In this document: positions 45,501 through 59,900 of the stretch, piece after piece
How positions within the stretch are numbered: position 1 is the stretch's first letter
How the letters are laid out: the number at the start of each line of letters is the position of its first letter
NCBI GenBank assembly: GCA_013397865.1
Contig: VZTI01001779.1
Location: 62,001 to 126,000 of the forward strand
From: Struthidea cinerea
Lineage: Eukaryota; Chordata; Aves; Passeriformes; Corcoracidae
Direction of reading: 5' to 3'
Length of the DNA: 64,000 bases
Program-made: the position numbers and the translations under genes
The notes under the pieces: generated by a model
Database searches by the model: none
The model's input: only the letters and a program-made list of their open reading frames with translations
Told to the model about the DNA's origin: nothing

Positions 45501-48500
45501 TTGAGGTTCATTTTGAAAATCTGAGAACTTGGTCCTTTCTCCAGCACATGACTTTTAAAATTACTGGTGTGACTTAGTTAAATACTTGCATTTTAGCAGG
45601 ATTTTATTTCTCAATGAGAACACACTGCTGGCAATTGTCCAGCCAGTTCTAATTACTCCTGCTTCATGTGGCTACAGAGGAATTCAAGCCTGTACATCCT
45701 ATCTGTGCTGTCTGTCATTACCAAAGTTTAATGCCATTTAGCTTTCTACGCTTTATTCACAGCCTATGCTGAATAAATAGCAGTGAACAGACCTGCAGAA
45801 GGAGCGTGTTTTCATTGGCATTCCTTGGTATGAATGTTCTGTTATTCAAAGCATCTGATGCTGTTCTCACTCTTTGTTCTGCTTCAAAGCTGGATTACCT
45901 GACAATGATTTCTTCTGCTGTGCATTAGGTATGTCATGACCCCCGAAAAGAAATGCCAGGCTATGAGGTATAAAATAGAAATCCTAATATGGCCTGTGAT
46001 ACTGCAAGATTCCTCTGCTTTCCTTAGCATTTAAGACTTTTAGGATCCAAGATGGATGGTCTGCAGTTTCCTTTCGCCTTCACCTCCTTGTTGAATTGTG
46101 CATGGAAACAACCTTGCTTCCAGTTCCTCTGTGAAATAAAACATTAATCAACACTCCCCAGTTAACAATTTGCAAATTGTTTCTTAACCTTCAGTAAGGT
46201 CGAAGCTTGGGTTTAAAGCTTAAGGAAAGGGAAAGCGGAACAGCTCAGTTTCTGCCCAAGATTTGTCCTCTGATGCAGCTCAAGTCTCTGTACCTGTTTC
46301 CAAATCTCTAAACCCTGGATAAGTATTAGATCAAGATCAAAGACAAGGAAAACATGAAACAGAGCTTTTCCTGGCTCTTGCCAATGCAGAAACATCAACA
46401 TTTCAGTGAGATGGCAAGGCTTGAGGCACATCTAAGACTCACTGATCTCCTAAGACTTGGTAAACTTCAGCCCACTGATGTTGATATGCTGCTCTACAAG
46501 CTGTGAAAGAGCTGCTAAAGAGACGTACAGTTCCTTTTCCAACCACAAACTGATCATAAATAAAAGTTTCAGTCATATAAAAGGCAATTTAAGGATACTG
46601 CCTACTGTCTCAAATGCTGTGCAGTAAAGTACAAAAGTTTCTCAAACTGCAAGCCAAGACCCTCAGGAGGCTGGAAGAGGAAGGCAAAGTACAGAAGAGG
46701 ATTAAGAGAGTTATAACGTAGGGGCTTACCTAAATTTTAAGCATTTAATTGAGTATTAGCATGTTAATCATTAAAAAAATAATTTTAGGAGGAAAAAACT
46801 AAGAAAAATAAACAGTAATAGTTCTGACCTCCTACAGTTCAGAGAAGTGGGACAACTGAGTTCATCAGCTGCTGGTTTCCACAGCTACAGAGTTACAAGA
46901 GACACGTCAGGAGGTGCTGGAAACTTCTGAGCTCAAGAGTGGTATATGGAGGGTCTGCAATTAGTAGGTGCCCTCCTGACAGAAGAACAATAAATCACTA
47001 CACAAAAATGGTTCTAAAACAAGCAGAAGCTTCTTTGTTAAAATGTAGGACTCCTTGACATTGCATGGTCTGGATATCAGACATTTGCCTGGGTTCAAAA
47101 AGCCATTAGGCAAATTCATGGAAGAGGAAGCAACACAGAGATATTAAATACAAAAGGTAATTTGTAGTTAAGCTGCAAATCAGTGATAGGAAGGGAATTG
47201 TTTTTGAGAAGCAACACTACATTTGCCATTTTTCATATGCTCTTCCCCAGATCAGTAAGACACATGCTCCCAGCCTGAGAGGATCATCTCTCCCAACAAC
47301 TTACAACCTCTATTTCACCAGGAGCCACTCTGTGCTTCCTCGGAGTGAGGGCGAGGGTTTGTATCTACAGATGGGAGTAATCCAGCTCATGTCCTTCACT
47401 CTGAGATTATTACATGGGCAATTAGAGGTATTTAGCAGTTCTTGGGTAGTGTAAAGACTTTCACACGTGCAGAGGAAACAGCTGTCGCTGCTCTGGGGGC
47501 AGTGAGCAAGATGATGCCAGCAGCAGACAGAGGAGCTGCTGTTGCTAACAAGCAGAGTGCACCTGAGTGAAGACACAGCTGAGCTGCACTCAGAAAGGAA
47601 TTGAAGGCAGGTGTGTGCATGGGGAGAGGCTGAAGCAGCTTCTCATTGCAAAAACTAAATAACCCACCTACCCTCCCTGTACTGAAGGTTTGGTTTCATG
47701 GAAGAGTTATCATGAGGAAGTGGGGAGGCCTCTGTGCAGGGTCATGTTTTTATTTATAAACAAACCTGCAGGAGCTGCTGATTGCTGTGATGTGCCTGAG
47801 CTACTGCACACCCTCACTGGACCAGAATTCAGCACTGTGGTATTTAATTTCTGATTTAGCACGGCCTTCTGGTTTTGTGTCACTGAGTTGCTTAATATTT
47901 TAAGGCTAAAATTTCCACATGAGAAAATTAGTTGAAAAATGTGTGGTGGGGTGTTCTGACTACAAGGGTTGCGTGTTCCTTGTACTGAGTTTTGGCTGTC
48001 AATCTCTTGGTGCAGTGCCCAGTACAGTGGGGACTAAACTTTGGCGTAGTTAGCCACTGCTGCAATAATAAAGCAAATGTCCTATGTAGATAGTTTCTCA
48101 TGGTTGGGGCTTATTTAGGTGTTTTTTAATTGCCCCCCTCATTTTATTGTGGTAGATGAACTTTAATTGATTTTTATATGAATGCCCCTGTAAAGTCAAC
48201 AGCCTAAGGAACTACAGGCAAATTATACCTATTTCTTGTCTATGTTTCAAGCCTTTCTGTTCCCACTTGACAACTTTTGCAAAGCCTTTTCCTCCCACGC
48301 AGGAAATAGAGTTTTTCAGCTCCTCAGAGGTTCAGGCTTCTCAAGAGCTGTGCACCTGGGTAAGATATAGTTTCCATATAGGACATGTATTTCCAGAATC
48401 TCCTAGGACCTTTTCCCTGTGGTCATCAGGGACCTCGTAAGAAATGTACATGTGCGTGCTCTGAGCTGCCAACAGACTGAGCATGAGGGGATAGACTGCA

Positions 48501-50820
48501 ACAGAAATTAAAGTGTTCCTTCAGGAGACTACAGTCTGACTTTGGGTTATGCTGAGCTAAATCAGAAGGTGCTCCTGCAAAATGAATCCACAAATTGGAG
48601 AAAAAAATGGGCCTCCACAACAGTGCAGCCTAATGGGTTTAAGTAAAATGCAGTGGAATCGTGTTAACGGCCTGCTTGGGCCTCATGGCTCTATATGGGA
48701 ATTCTCAGCAATTCCATCAGTCATGCTAATGAAGGTGCCATACCCAAACCCTTCTGTAGACAGAGACTTCTGCCAATCAAGCGTTGTGTTCATCCTAGAG
48801 CCAACTCCACAATGCTTTCTTTTTGTAGTTTGCTTGTTTGTTTGGGTTTTTTCCAGGGAAATTGCCTTGAGCTGATCTGATCCTAATCTTGTATTGATGC
48901 AACTTTCTTTCCTCCAGTAAGGCTGCTCCTGATGGGTGTGGGGTAAAGGGAATGCCAAACCAGCTCCTACATGGATTGGGTAAAATTCCGGGTTCTTGGC
49001 ACCTGAGAAGTTTAGAATCAAGGGAGGCAAAATGTTAGAAACAATGTGTTGGGACAAGAAGTAAACATCTTGGACTTTATCTGATCACAAAGATGTTAGA
49101 GGTATCTGGTCCATCAGGGACAAAAAAATGAGCCCTGAAGTTCACAAAGTACTGACATTCTTCACCTATTGCATGAAACGGGAAATTAGTGTTGAGGGAA
49201 ATTTGCAGAATCATTAATAGCTGTTTTGTTTTGGGGAAAACCAAGTGGATATCCATCCATGTCCCTCGCTGTGTACTGTTCATCTGCTTTCATGAAAACA
49301 CGCTGAGGTTATGTCAAGAGCGCAGCTCATCCATTCCCATCCAATGCAGGATGAGATGGTCTGGTAGGTGCTGGAGTAGAGTAAATATTTTGAGGAATAA
49401 AGTAAATGGCAGCCTGTTCTCCCCACAAGGCTTTCTGTCTGGATTTGCAAGCGCACTCTGGAGAGCAACTGGAGAAGACTCAGGAAGTTGCCACCTCTGT
49501 GTTTCTTTCACAACTCCCATGTCAAGAGCTGGGCCTTTCCGGCCCTGCTCGTGGAGCAGCCTCTTGCCCTGGGAGCAGTCCCCAGATGTCAGTGGCACTA
49601 GTCATGCAGAGAAACAGGGCAACATCTGGCCTTATATTTCACAAGTCATGTATTTTTTGCATTGCCTGAGATTTCAGACAGCAGAAATACTGAGAAATCA
49701 GCCTCTGACAGCCAAAACTCTGCAGTTTCTGTTAAAATGGCTGCATTATAAATAACAGCTGATCATCCTGAAGTAGTCTCTGAGATATTAATGCTTCATG
49801 TAGTTACTTAGACGAGAACAGGGATAAATTTACTCTTTAGCCCGGGAGGAAACATTAATTGTTATTCCCTGTGGTAAAACCAGTCTGATTGGGCCCCAAA
49901 AGACTGAGTAACACAGGAAATATGGTTAATAGTTGTACTAGTGAATGGATATAGTGGGCGTCATGACATTACCCAAGGCATTCGCCTACCCATATATAAC
50001 TGTAAGACCATACCCTAGCAAAAAATACCATTCTTAACATTATTCTGCTTCTCTGCCCATAAAAATGTTATAAGGCTTGTGAATTTGACCTGCGGAGCAG
50101 AGAAAACTGATAGCAAGAGCCCCTGAATAATGGCACATCATTATGCAGACATTATTTCTCCAAATATTTTAGAGAGGGTTATCACAGAGATGGAAGTTCA
50201 GCCTCATCCCTTCCTTTGATTACACAACTCCAGTGACTTAAAGTCAGCTCTTAGCTCTGGGAAAGTGCCTGTTTTAAATGGGTCTAGCAGAGCTTTATTA
50301 ATGCTCCATTCATGCTCATTTTCTTCATGCAAACTGTCACTATTTGTCAGCAACTGCTGCACACACAGGACATTCATCAGGTTCAAGTAGGCAGAAAAAA
50401 AATGAGTTTGTTTTATCAAACCTGGCTCTTTGAAGCTGTGTGAAACGCAGTTGTTGCCACCTCGGGGAGCTTGGAGCAGCCACGTCAACATCCTAAAGCT
50501 CAGCCGAGCCTGCCAAAGCCTGGGGACGGCTGCGTGCTGAGGTCCTGCAGTGCCAGTGGTGCTCCTGGCCACAGCGAGGCAATGTCACTTCCTCCAGCCC
50601 CACTGCGGTGCACAGCCACCAGCACTGCTGTCCACAGCTCCTAATCCCTTCCTGGCCCAGCAGGTCACCTGCAGCCTCTGGGCCAGCGGGGCTGACCCTG
50701 TCCCAGCAAGGAGCTGAAATGCCTGGCAGCAGCAGTGGCTGCTTCAGTGGGTTTCACAGGGCAGGCTTTCCCTGGAGAGGGTGGGAGACTCATGACTGCT
50801 GAAGTTTGCTATGTGCATTT
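42566..50820. other. Unique non-coding sequence, no gene recognised
   Basis: About 8 kb without a recognised exon, RNA or repeat family. At 44459-44515 a diverged duplication repeats AAATTAAATTATTCTCACT with a period of about 34 bp. At 44900-45320 frames are open on both strands without any motif. The 188-codon plus-strand frame at 49189-49755 is the longest here but shows no domain or splice framing. Confidence 0.55.
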
Positions 50821-50982
50821 ACCCAGAGGTGCTGTGGATGCCCTGTCCCTGGAAAGACTCAAGGCTAGGTTGAATGGGGCTTTGAGCAACCTTTTCTAGT
50901 GGAAGGTGTCCCTGCCCACAGCAGGGGGCTAGAATTAGATGATCTTGAAGGTCCCTTCTCACCCAAACCGTTCTGTGATTCA
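50821..50982 (+). mobile_element. CR1 LINE 3' tail, plus strand (short, diverged)
   Basis: CCCAGAGGTGCTGTGGATGC, CCTGTCCCTGGAAAGACTCA, GGTTGAATGGGGCTTTGAGC, CTAGTGGAAGGTGTCCCTGC, TTAGATGATCTTGAAGGTCC and CCAAACCGTTCTGTGATTC occur in CR1 order. About 160 bp remain. The terminal ATTCTATG repeat is reduced to a single degenerate unit, so this copy is probably older than the one at 37.2 kb. It is 5'-truncated and inactive. Confidence 0.93.
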
Positions 50983-53900
50983 TTACCAACCCACTCTGGT
51001 ATGCCTCTCCTCCTCCTGCTCAGTGACCACAGAGCTCTGCAAAAAGTACCATTGAGACAGACTTCATCACTGGGGACAAGAATTAAAAATACTCCTGCTT
51101 TATTCCTAGCCTGTAACTTCTTTGCCCTGATGACAAGGCATACCAACAGTATCCTAATAGCTAGTGCTGCCCAAATATAAGTAAGGCTTGCCAGACAGAC
51201 ACAAAACTGACATCTCTGTCCCTCTCCATCCACCCAGCTGCCCAATTGCTTCAGCAGCTGTTTTAAAGCTCGTGTGGAAACACAAAGATCCCAGCAGCAA
51301 AGGGGTGTAAGGAACTGGCTTTAATGTGCAGATGCTCACCTCTGCCTGCATCTATGGAGCATCTCTGGGCCAGGGCAAAGAATATCAGCAGGGGCAGAGG
51401 CAGTGTCAGATGGTCACTCTACTAACTCCTTACAGCACTGCTTGGGATGAAAATGAAAGGTGGGATTGATTAGAGTATAAATCCTCCAGCAAAACTGGCC
51501 AGGAAGGTGAGCAATAGCAGATGGGTCCTTAAATTCACCGCTGAATCCCTGCTGCTCTGCAGAACTCATCTCTCAGTTGCTGCCAACCTCTCTGCAGACA
51601 CCAGGGGCTGTGCAGACCCTACAGGTGTGTGTCTGTCTTCCAGAGCTGACAGGACACACTGCACAGTACAGGAGTATGAATCTCACTCAGCAATTGTGCA
51701 CCAATTGCTCCCCTAACCAAAGCCTTGGGTAGGTTCCCAAGGTTAGAGGGGGAGTATTATTTGGATGGGAGTCCCACAGTGTAAACCCCAGAAAATATAA
51801 AAAATAGCAAGAGGAACGCTGCCCCTGAATGAATGCTCCTGCAGTCGCCCTGCACAGCATTAACTTGGAGACCAGCAGGCTGCCAGAAGTGACAACTTTC
51901 CTAAGAGATTTAAAACCAAAGTTCCCTCTGACAGCTTAATCCCTTGCATGTATATCACACTTCACATGCCCAAATATTAACTGATTCATGGTTAATTAAC
52001 TCGTGGTTATAAATTTCCCCTGGCACTTTTTGCAAGACTCAGGATGTAAATGTTAAACCAAGTGTCCCAGGCAAATTGCAGCACTGCAAGAAAAATAATA
52101 GGGCAGATCATCACCTGGTCTAGTGCAGTTATGTAGATTTACTCGAGCCCAAGGCCTGACACAATTGCTCTTGAATTCATTACAGCAAACTGCAATGAAT
52201 GAAGTGCAGAGCTCCTTCCTATACCTAACTCCAGTAATTAATTCCCTGCTAACACAGGGGACATGATATAAAATAACGTGTTCACATTTATTCAGATGAG
52301 TATTATGACATTGTAATGAAGGAGATGAGGAAGACAAGGTGTTTCAAGGCAATGGAATTGAAGGAGTATTGCAAAAGAGAGCCCTCTGTATGAAAGCTGA
52401 TGTTCATAGCACGACCTACTCCTTTGCTTGAGCAGCACCCAAAGCAAAGGGAAATTTTACCCCAAAAGAAACTCTACAGGGTAGCTCCTTCACCTCTCTG
52501 CCTTTCCCGGAGCTGGTGAGACATTTCATTAGAGCTCAGGTCAGCTCCCCAGTGGCCTCTTGGCTGCCTCCCTGGGAAGACTGGGAGCACACCTCCTCCT
52601 CTTCCATCTTGCTCCATGTCAAAGTCTTTGTAGACCCTCAAATATTTTTCACAGCGCTAGTTTCCCTTTGACCAGTGCTACTCCAGCGAAACCAAAATTT
52701 TTCATAAGGATTCTCAATCCATGATTTTTGACCTGGTGAGGAAAGTTTTTGGAAATATTAGACAGCTACACACAAACATCCCCTTCTGAGTCTCTGTATG
52801 CATATCAGCCACATTTTAGCTTACAGCTCTACACTACTAAGCCTAATATTTAATGAACCTAATAAACATTTCGCAGTAGTTCAGTAGTTTTCCTTCCAAG
52901 CAGAATTTGTGGAGGGCTCTGATAAGTACCTCTGGCTTTTCCAGGCATCTAGCCCCTCTGTAGATTGTTGCTGCACTAAACTCAAAGCCTTTTTTCTGTG
53001 GAGACAAGCCATAAAGAAATAAGGTACAAAATAACGTATGGTGCAGACACTTGTGCTCTCTAGAAGTGCAAATGCATGAGAATAAGATAAAACAAAGGCC
53101 TTTACAGGAAGAAACCCCTTCTTTTTCTGTATGGATGTTAGTAATCTGAGGAACCTGTTGTGTGATTTTACAAGTTAAGGTACAAAGAGATTTGGGTGGG
53201 GAAAAAGAATTCTGATATTTTTATTGCAGGAGGAAGCATCCAACATGGCTAAGAAATGAAATGCTTTCAACTAAGTATCAGCTAAGATATGCCAGGAAGA
53301 AACATATCCTCAGGCAAGTTTGCTCCATAGGCTAGTCCCATGTAAAAGACAAAAGGTTCTTCCTGGACATGAGAGAAGGGTGAGTATGAATAAGGCATAA
53401 ACAGGAATGGAACCAACCTCTGCACTTAAACCACTAAACAGAGTGTGCTCAAGTGGGTTCTCAAGTGTCTAATGAAGCCTGATGTCCTAGTGCAGCCTAT
53501 CAGCAAGGGCATTAACAGAACTGCCCTTCTCCGTCCCACAGCTTATTTACACTTGTAAGAGCTCAATACATTTGAAATTTCTACCTTTCAGTTATATTTA
53601 GTTGAAATTTTCTTGTGAATTCAAAACTAGTTAAGTTTTTTTAACACCTGCTAAAAACCATACATGTGCACCACCCAACGTGCTGTGTGATGGCACAAGT
53701 CTTGTTCTGACACCAAGCTAAGAAGAAGTGTGGGCATGGGATCATCACTCCTTTGACCCCTTCCCAAAGCTGACCTGAATTCACACAGCATTTTACACTC
53801 GGGTTCCCAGAGGGTATTCAGAGCCATGCTCAGGATCAGGACCAGGACCAGAATGGAAGGCAGGGCCAAGACAGCTTCTTATGCCCCAAACTACAGGGCT

Positions 53901-56900
53901 GGGGACACAAGACAGACATGTTCCCTCCTTCCATCTGCACATGAATGTTTCTTTAAACAGAGAGATTTGGGGGTAAGGGTCTTCAGTAACTTCTCAGATT
54001 TCTGAGAGGAACATTTTGGCCCTGTGTGCTTGGGGGACATGTGCTGGAGGACTGAGACTGTGGTTTCCAAACCTCAGCACCCCTCTTGCCATGCTGCATA
54101 GACAAACCTCTGCAGCTCCTTTCCCATCGCCCTCCCAACCAGGCTTGCCAGCCTCCACCCGATCCACTGGAGGCATCACTCAGTGATTTGTGATGTACTG
54201 AAACGCAGTTTACATTGCAAAAAGCTCTAATATGTCCCTGGGAAGCAATTAAGAGAGTTCCACATGAGAGTTAAGGGTTTTGCTCCACGAGCAGATGTCC
54301 TCTTGGCAGATGCACTGCCGACCTCTCACTCCGGCAAGCTTTGCTCCACCTCAGAGACACGGTCAGGAGAGGGACCGTCCTGCTCCTGAGCAGCCAGGCT
54401 GATTTTTATTAGGCCTTTCTCCGGAAATAAGGAGTATGGTGAGAAGAGGTGATCTTCCCCTGTGGCTGCTGGTGTGGATTATGGAGCTGGCAGCAGCAGG
54501 AATGCATTAAGGAGAGCTCCCAGCAACGGGTGAGTTTTAAAATGAAAGCTGGCTCAGTGTTAATGCGCAAGTAATGTGTCCCAGCTGTCTTTAATAAAAC
54601 AGCCAGCTGAAACTCAGCATCATAATAAACGGAGCAGGGATTTCACAAACATCCTGGCCGCTCAGAAAGAGAGTGACTTTTTCTTCTTTCTTTTTTTTTC
54701 TTTTTTTAAGTATTTTTTTTTCCCTCAGAGCTTGATTAAACATTTCCTGTTTTTAGCTTTCCAGAAAGGTCCTCAGAAGCCTTCCCCTGCTGCTTTCATG
54801 CTGGCAGCTTCATTTTTCAAGGCCTTCTGGTCCCGGTGTGACACAGAAATGGGAGGCTTTGTGTGAACCTGGTACTTGGGCAAGAAATGCCTCTGCTGCA
54901 GCTGCATCCCCCTTACGTTTGGTGCCATCCCTGCTGGCATGGGGTGGCACAATGCTGATGGCAGCCCTAGCACCTGGTAATCTCACAAGACCCCAGGGCC
55001 TTATGACCTGTGGCTTCCTATTTGCAGACAAGGTGAGGAGGAAGTTGTCTACAGCTGGGAAATAAACCTTGGACTTCTGGTTTTGCTGTTGATTTAGGCA
55101 AAGTCACCCTAAGGCTGGACCATCAGAGCTGACTGAAGGTCAATAACTCACAGAGGGACAAGCCCCTGAAGCAGAACCTGATGAAGCAGCTGGGCTGGGT
55201 TTCATCCCATTGAACTCAGGTCAGCCTTTAGTCTGTCTCAGCCAGTGGAGCAAAATAGGCACCTTTGGGAGCTATTAATTTGAACTAATTTGCATTTCTT
55301 TTTAAAATAAAATTTAAAACATCCTACAAGCATGCAGACACGACTGTGTACCTGTTATGTGTCCATAGCCAAACCCTGCACCCAGTCCAAGTCTGGAGGA
55401 GGGGAGGAGATTCTCCTGGCCATGCCAGTCCTTTTGATCATCTAGGGCTCCTACAGTTCTTTCCATAAACTCCTCTAAATCAAGGAATTGGAAGAAATAA
55501 TGTGCTTTTTCTCAATTTTTTCCCCCCAACTCTAAAGACCAATCACAGCTTGCCACCCAAAATGAAGGCTGGAAGCAGCCTTGAAATTCTCCCATCCTGC
55601 CTCTGCCTAGCCAGGGAGCAGGATGGTACTCCTCATGTCCAGCTGAGGTACGCTGGCATCTTGCCAGCCTATAAAATCAAGTTTCACCAATTAACTTTCA
55701 GTAGTGGAGGGTCTGGCTAGAAGTACTCAGCTCTAATCCCAGATAATGTGTGACAACTTTCAGTGTGCTCATTCCAAGTGTTGAATGGGCTTCAGTGTTT
55801 CCTGTAGCTCTGTAATATCTGCCACAAACACGTAAATCTTTTCTGTGGTACAGAAGAGAGAAAATGCTCAAAATGCTGACTGCAGCAGAAACAGAAACAT
55901 CTCATCGTCTCCTGGTTTTAGTGATATGTCTCTAAATATCTCTAGAATTCCAGCTTCATCTGTTGTTTAGAAATGTCTGTGATTTCTGTGTTGTTTTCTT
56001 GACAGCCTTCGTGATCTGGAATTTAACTTCACCTTGCCTTAACTTTCCCCATCTGACAAAGGTGTTGCCAGGATTAACTAACAGCATAAGGTGGTGATTA
56101 ATGAGCAGATATTACAAAACACGACGTGCCGCCGGATGCTGAGGATTTTTGGGGAAGTTTGGAGAGCAGCATTCCTAAGGAGCTAGTCTGAGCTTGACCT
56201 CTCTCGATCATAAAATCATCATATATATTCCATGAAATGGAAATGTTCTCTCATGTTCACTTTTGGTAACAGGCTGGTGAATGGTGAGGGCTTCAGTTGA
56301 TGCTTCTGGCTACCCATAAATTTCTGGAGGATTTGTAACATTCTGAGAGATGTTCCAAGAAAACAGATTAATTTTCTTTCCCCCGCAGTCTGATTTTACT
56401 TTGAATCCTCAGCATTTTCTTTTCCTAAAATAAGGTATCAAAATATCTTGGATGGAAATTTTAATGCATACTGTGAAACACCTTGCCAAAAAACATTCAC
56501 TTCAAATGGTATTTGTTTGGAGTACCTGAGTTTTCCTTCAGCCTCAGGAATTCTGCTTAGCACAACTCCGTAATATTTCAAAATGGAAACAAAATAACAT
56601 TGAAATTTATCAGCCATATGCAGTGCTTTTTTGGACTTTGTGCATTGATCTTGGTTAACTGAAAATAAGTTTCTCTGGAATTTTCTCAAGTTTTTTACTT
56701 GTGTTCATCCTTTTTTCTTCTTCTATACAATCTTCTTTTTTATCGTCTTACAAGTTTTCAGAAAGGTTACCTTCAGGCTGTGAACAAAGTGTAATACTTG
56801 CCTTGCTTATTATCAATATTTCTTAAATAAGTATTAGTGAACTATTTTGCATTTTCATGTGTTTTTTTCTAAACAGTACAGATTCCACAGAAGTAGTTTA

Positions 56901-59900
56901 GAACAGCTCATGCTCTTTATGATTCTGTAATCTATGCAATAGACAAACCCATACATGCAGGGAAGAAAAGATGTATTGCAACAAACCGTTAAAAATATTT
57001 TTTGAAGCCTCTTTATGTCAAAACGTAACATTCTTTAAGAAAAAGGAAAAAAATATACTAAAAAAACCCTCTTTGGGAAACTTTTCCATTTCAAAATTTA
57101 AAGACAATACCCTTTCTCACTGTGTGAGCTGCTTCCATTTGAGGACTAAAGAAAATAAGTATTTTTCCCGTTGAAAAAAAGTATGGTGGGGGAAAGAGTG
57201 AAAACATTTTTGTCTCTACCCTAGTGGTCCTATTGCACAAAACCAAATACAAAGTCAACAATCAGAACTCATCCTCCCCATTTTCATTATGTCACAAGGT
57301 ATAAGTTATCTTCCCAACTGGGAGGGGATTTCTCATGGAAGTAAGTCCTGGGCAAAAATGACCTAGCCTTAAAATTAAATGCTGTCCCAGAAGGAAGGTT
57401 AGATTTTGCTGAGCTCAAACTTTTAGAGCTTTGCCAATCAAGCTACTGCTTTTCTCTGCAAATTGCCATTGACCTCACATCTCACACCTCAGGCAAAGTC
57501 GTCACGGCAGTACAGTGCACACCACAAACCCAGCCTGCCCAGCACAGGTGGACAGTTTGACCTTTGAAACAGTTGGGTTTTTTCATTTTCTGTTTCTAAA
57601 GCCTAGAATTAAATACTGGTCTCAACAAAACAACCTTGAAAGAGGCCTTCGGGTAGCACAAACTGTGTCGGCTGCGCAGCCATGCTGGAATGGGAACAAG
57701 CCTCTGTTGTGCTTGATGCAGCTCCTTTCCCCAGGATTGCTGGTTTGACACATAAAGCCAGGATAAAGGACAGGGGCTGTTATTATCCTCTGCCACATCT
57801 CCATTTTATGGGCTGAGAACCAGGGCAGGAGGTCCCATGACTTATTCTTGGGCGCACACCCAAAGCCTGTGCCAGTAGTGGTATTTAACCCAGCTCTTTG
57901 TCCCCGGCCAATGTTTTATCAGTAATACCCATTTTTCCCTCCATAGGTTATTTTTGTCCAAACAAATGCATATGTTTAGGCTATCCCTGCTCTTTTTCCA
58001 TGGCACATCATGCCTGTCAGCCACTCCTTGGCACCTGCCCAACAAACGTGGCCGTTGTTTGTTTGCCGATTCGTCCCTCAGAGCACCATGTCATTGTCAT
58101 GATGCTCCACTGAGATCAAAGGTCCCAACCCAGATGGAGGCTTGGTTGTTTTAAACATCACCTAAATTACATTTTGATGAAATAAACGATTTCATAAAGT
58201 GAAAACTCTTCTAACAGAGCTGACGCATAACCAGCTTTAGGTACAGCACATCCTTGGCCGTGGATGAGCGACTGCTGTTCACCCAAGTCATTTCTGGGAA
58301 GGAGGAGACAATTCCCCATGGCACCAAACAGCCACTCTTGGAAAAAGGAGCTGTTTGTGACTGGGACAGACAAGCTGCCTTTGCCAGGTTGGAGACAGCT
58401 CTGGTATGGCCACATCCAGCTCATTCAAAGCACTGTGAAGTGCAGCAGTATCAATCTCTAGTGGAGACCTGCTTTGGCAGAGCCAGAGAATAAGTTGATG
58501 CCTCCCAACCCTGCACTAAATAGAGACAGACATGAGTGTTGGGATGCTTATAACAAAGCTTTTATTGCAGGAGAGACTGCTAATTTTAACTCCATCTATA
58601 TTAATTAATAGTCAAACATCTTGGGTTTTTTTCCAGATTCTCCAAAAGTCTAAATAGAAAAGCTTATATATATTTTCAGGAAATTAAGTAATTGTTTTGA
58701 AAATTCTACATTAATTTATGTTTCTTGTGACTTTAGGGGCAGTGTATTAGGCTATGGAGGAAAGCCCACCTCCATCACTAGGGGCAGAAGGCATGGAGAA
58801 GGCAATGTCCCTCATGCCACCCATATTTAGCCAGGGGCAGGGTCTGCCCCGGGGTAAGAGCCATGGGCGCGGTACCCACAGCATCCATAGCAGGGACAGG
58901 GTCTGGCTTCAATGTCAAGGATAAAGAGCTTCCAGTAAATCCTCCTGTAGACTCTCAGACTGACTTTACCTGATATATCTCGCCACAAGGCCTTTTATTT
59001 TTATTTCTTTGCATGGTTTTACACTTCCTAAGAGTTGTGTCAGAAGTGGGAGTAGGGAGACATCACACACAGTGGTACCCTCACAGCACTTCCAACCATC
59101 AGCCCAAGGGAGGGCAGGAAAACTCGCCAGAAGCCCAGTTTTTCAGAATAGAAGTGTTTGGATAAATACCGACTGCTTTGAGGTTTAACCACTCTGGAGC
59201 AAAATGGGAGAAACAGGAAACTGCCTCTAAGATCACCCAGGCTTATTTGTCTGCCCGGATAGGGTTATGCTTCTTCTCTGCTCTGTCCAGTCCTGGTATA
59301 AAATTCCTTGCCAAGGAACCAGCCTGCTCATTTTGGTAAGGCAAGAGAAGTCCTCATCCTGTCAAGGAGGGCAGTTGATCAAAGCAGGGGGTTTCATGCC
59401 TTTGAGGCAGCAATTAGTGCTGGCAGTCCAGCCTCAGAATCGCATCACATGGTTATTTTCTTCTGGAAAAGGTCTCATGTTTTACTTGTTTTCTCCTGTT
59501 CTTCTTCATTTTATACCCAAATGAAACCAGTGCCGATTGAACCAAGATGCTTTTTCTATTACCTCACCATTTCCATCTCTTTTCTTTTCCCTCTGCATGT
59601 TGCTGAGAAATCATCATCATGTCCTCATGGGGAAAGATTAACACCTCACTTTATTAGCAGTTGCCCCAAGTTTTCCTTTCTCAATTTTATCTCATTGCTC
59701 CTCCATGTACCTCCATACCTCCCAAGCGGTAAAGCGAGAAATGTTCTTTTCCTTCCAGAAAGCAGCATAGATCAACATTTCCTTTGTCTATGTAATCCAT
59801 TGTCCAAAATTTAGGTCAGATTCTCAGCCAGTATAAAGCTCACAAATTCATACTCTACAATTTCATGGCAGCTGAGAACTGATGTAAAATGCATCTCAGG

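Noticed and set aside
49189..49755. 188-codon plus-strand open frame
   Set aside because: No domain, repeat or splice framing. Open frames overlap it on both strands, and this length is expected about once by chance in 64 kb of two-stranded sequence.
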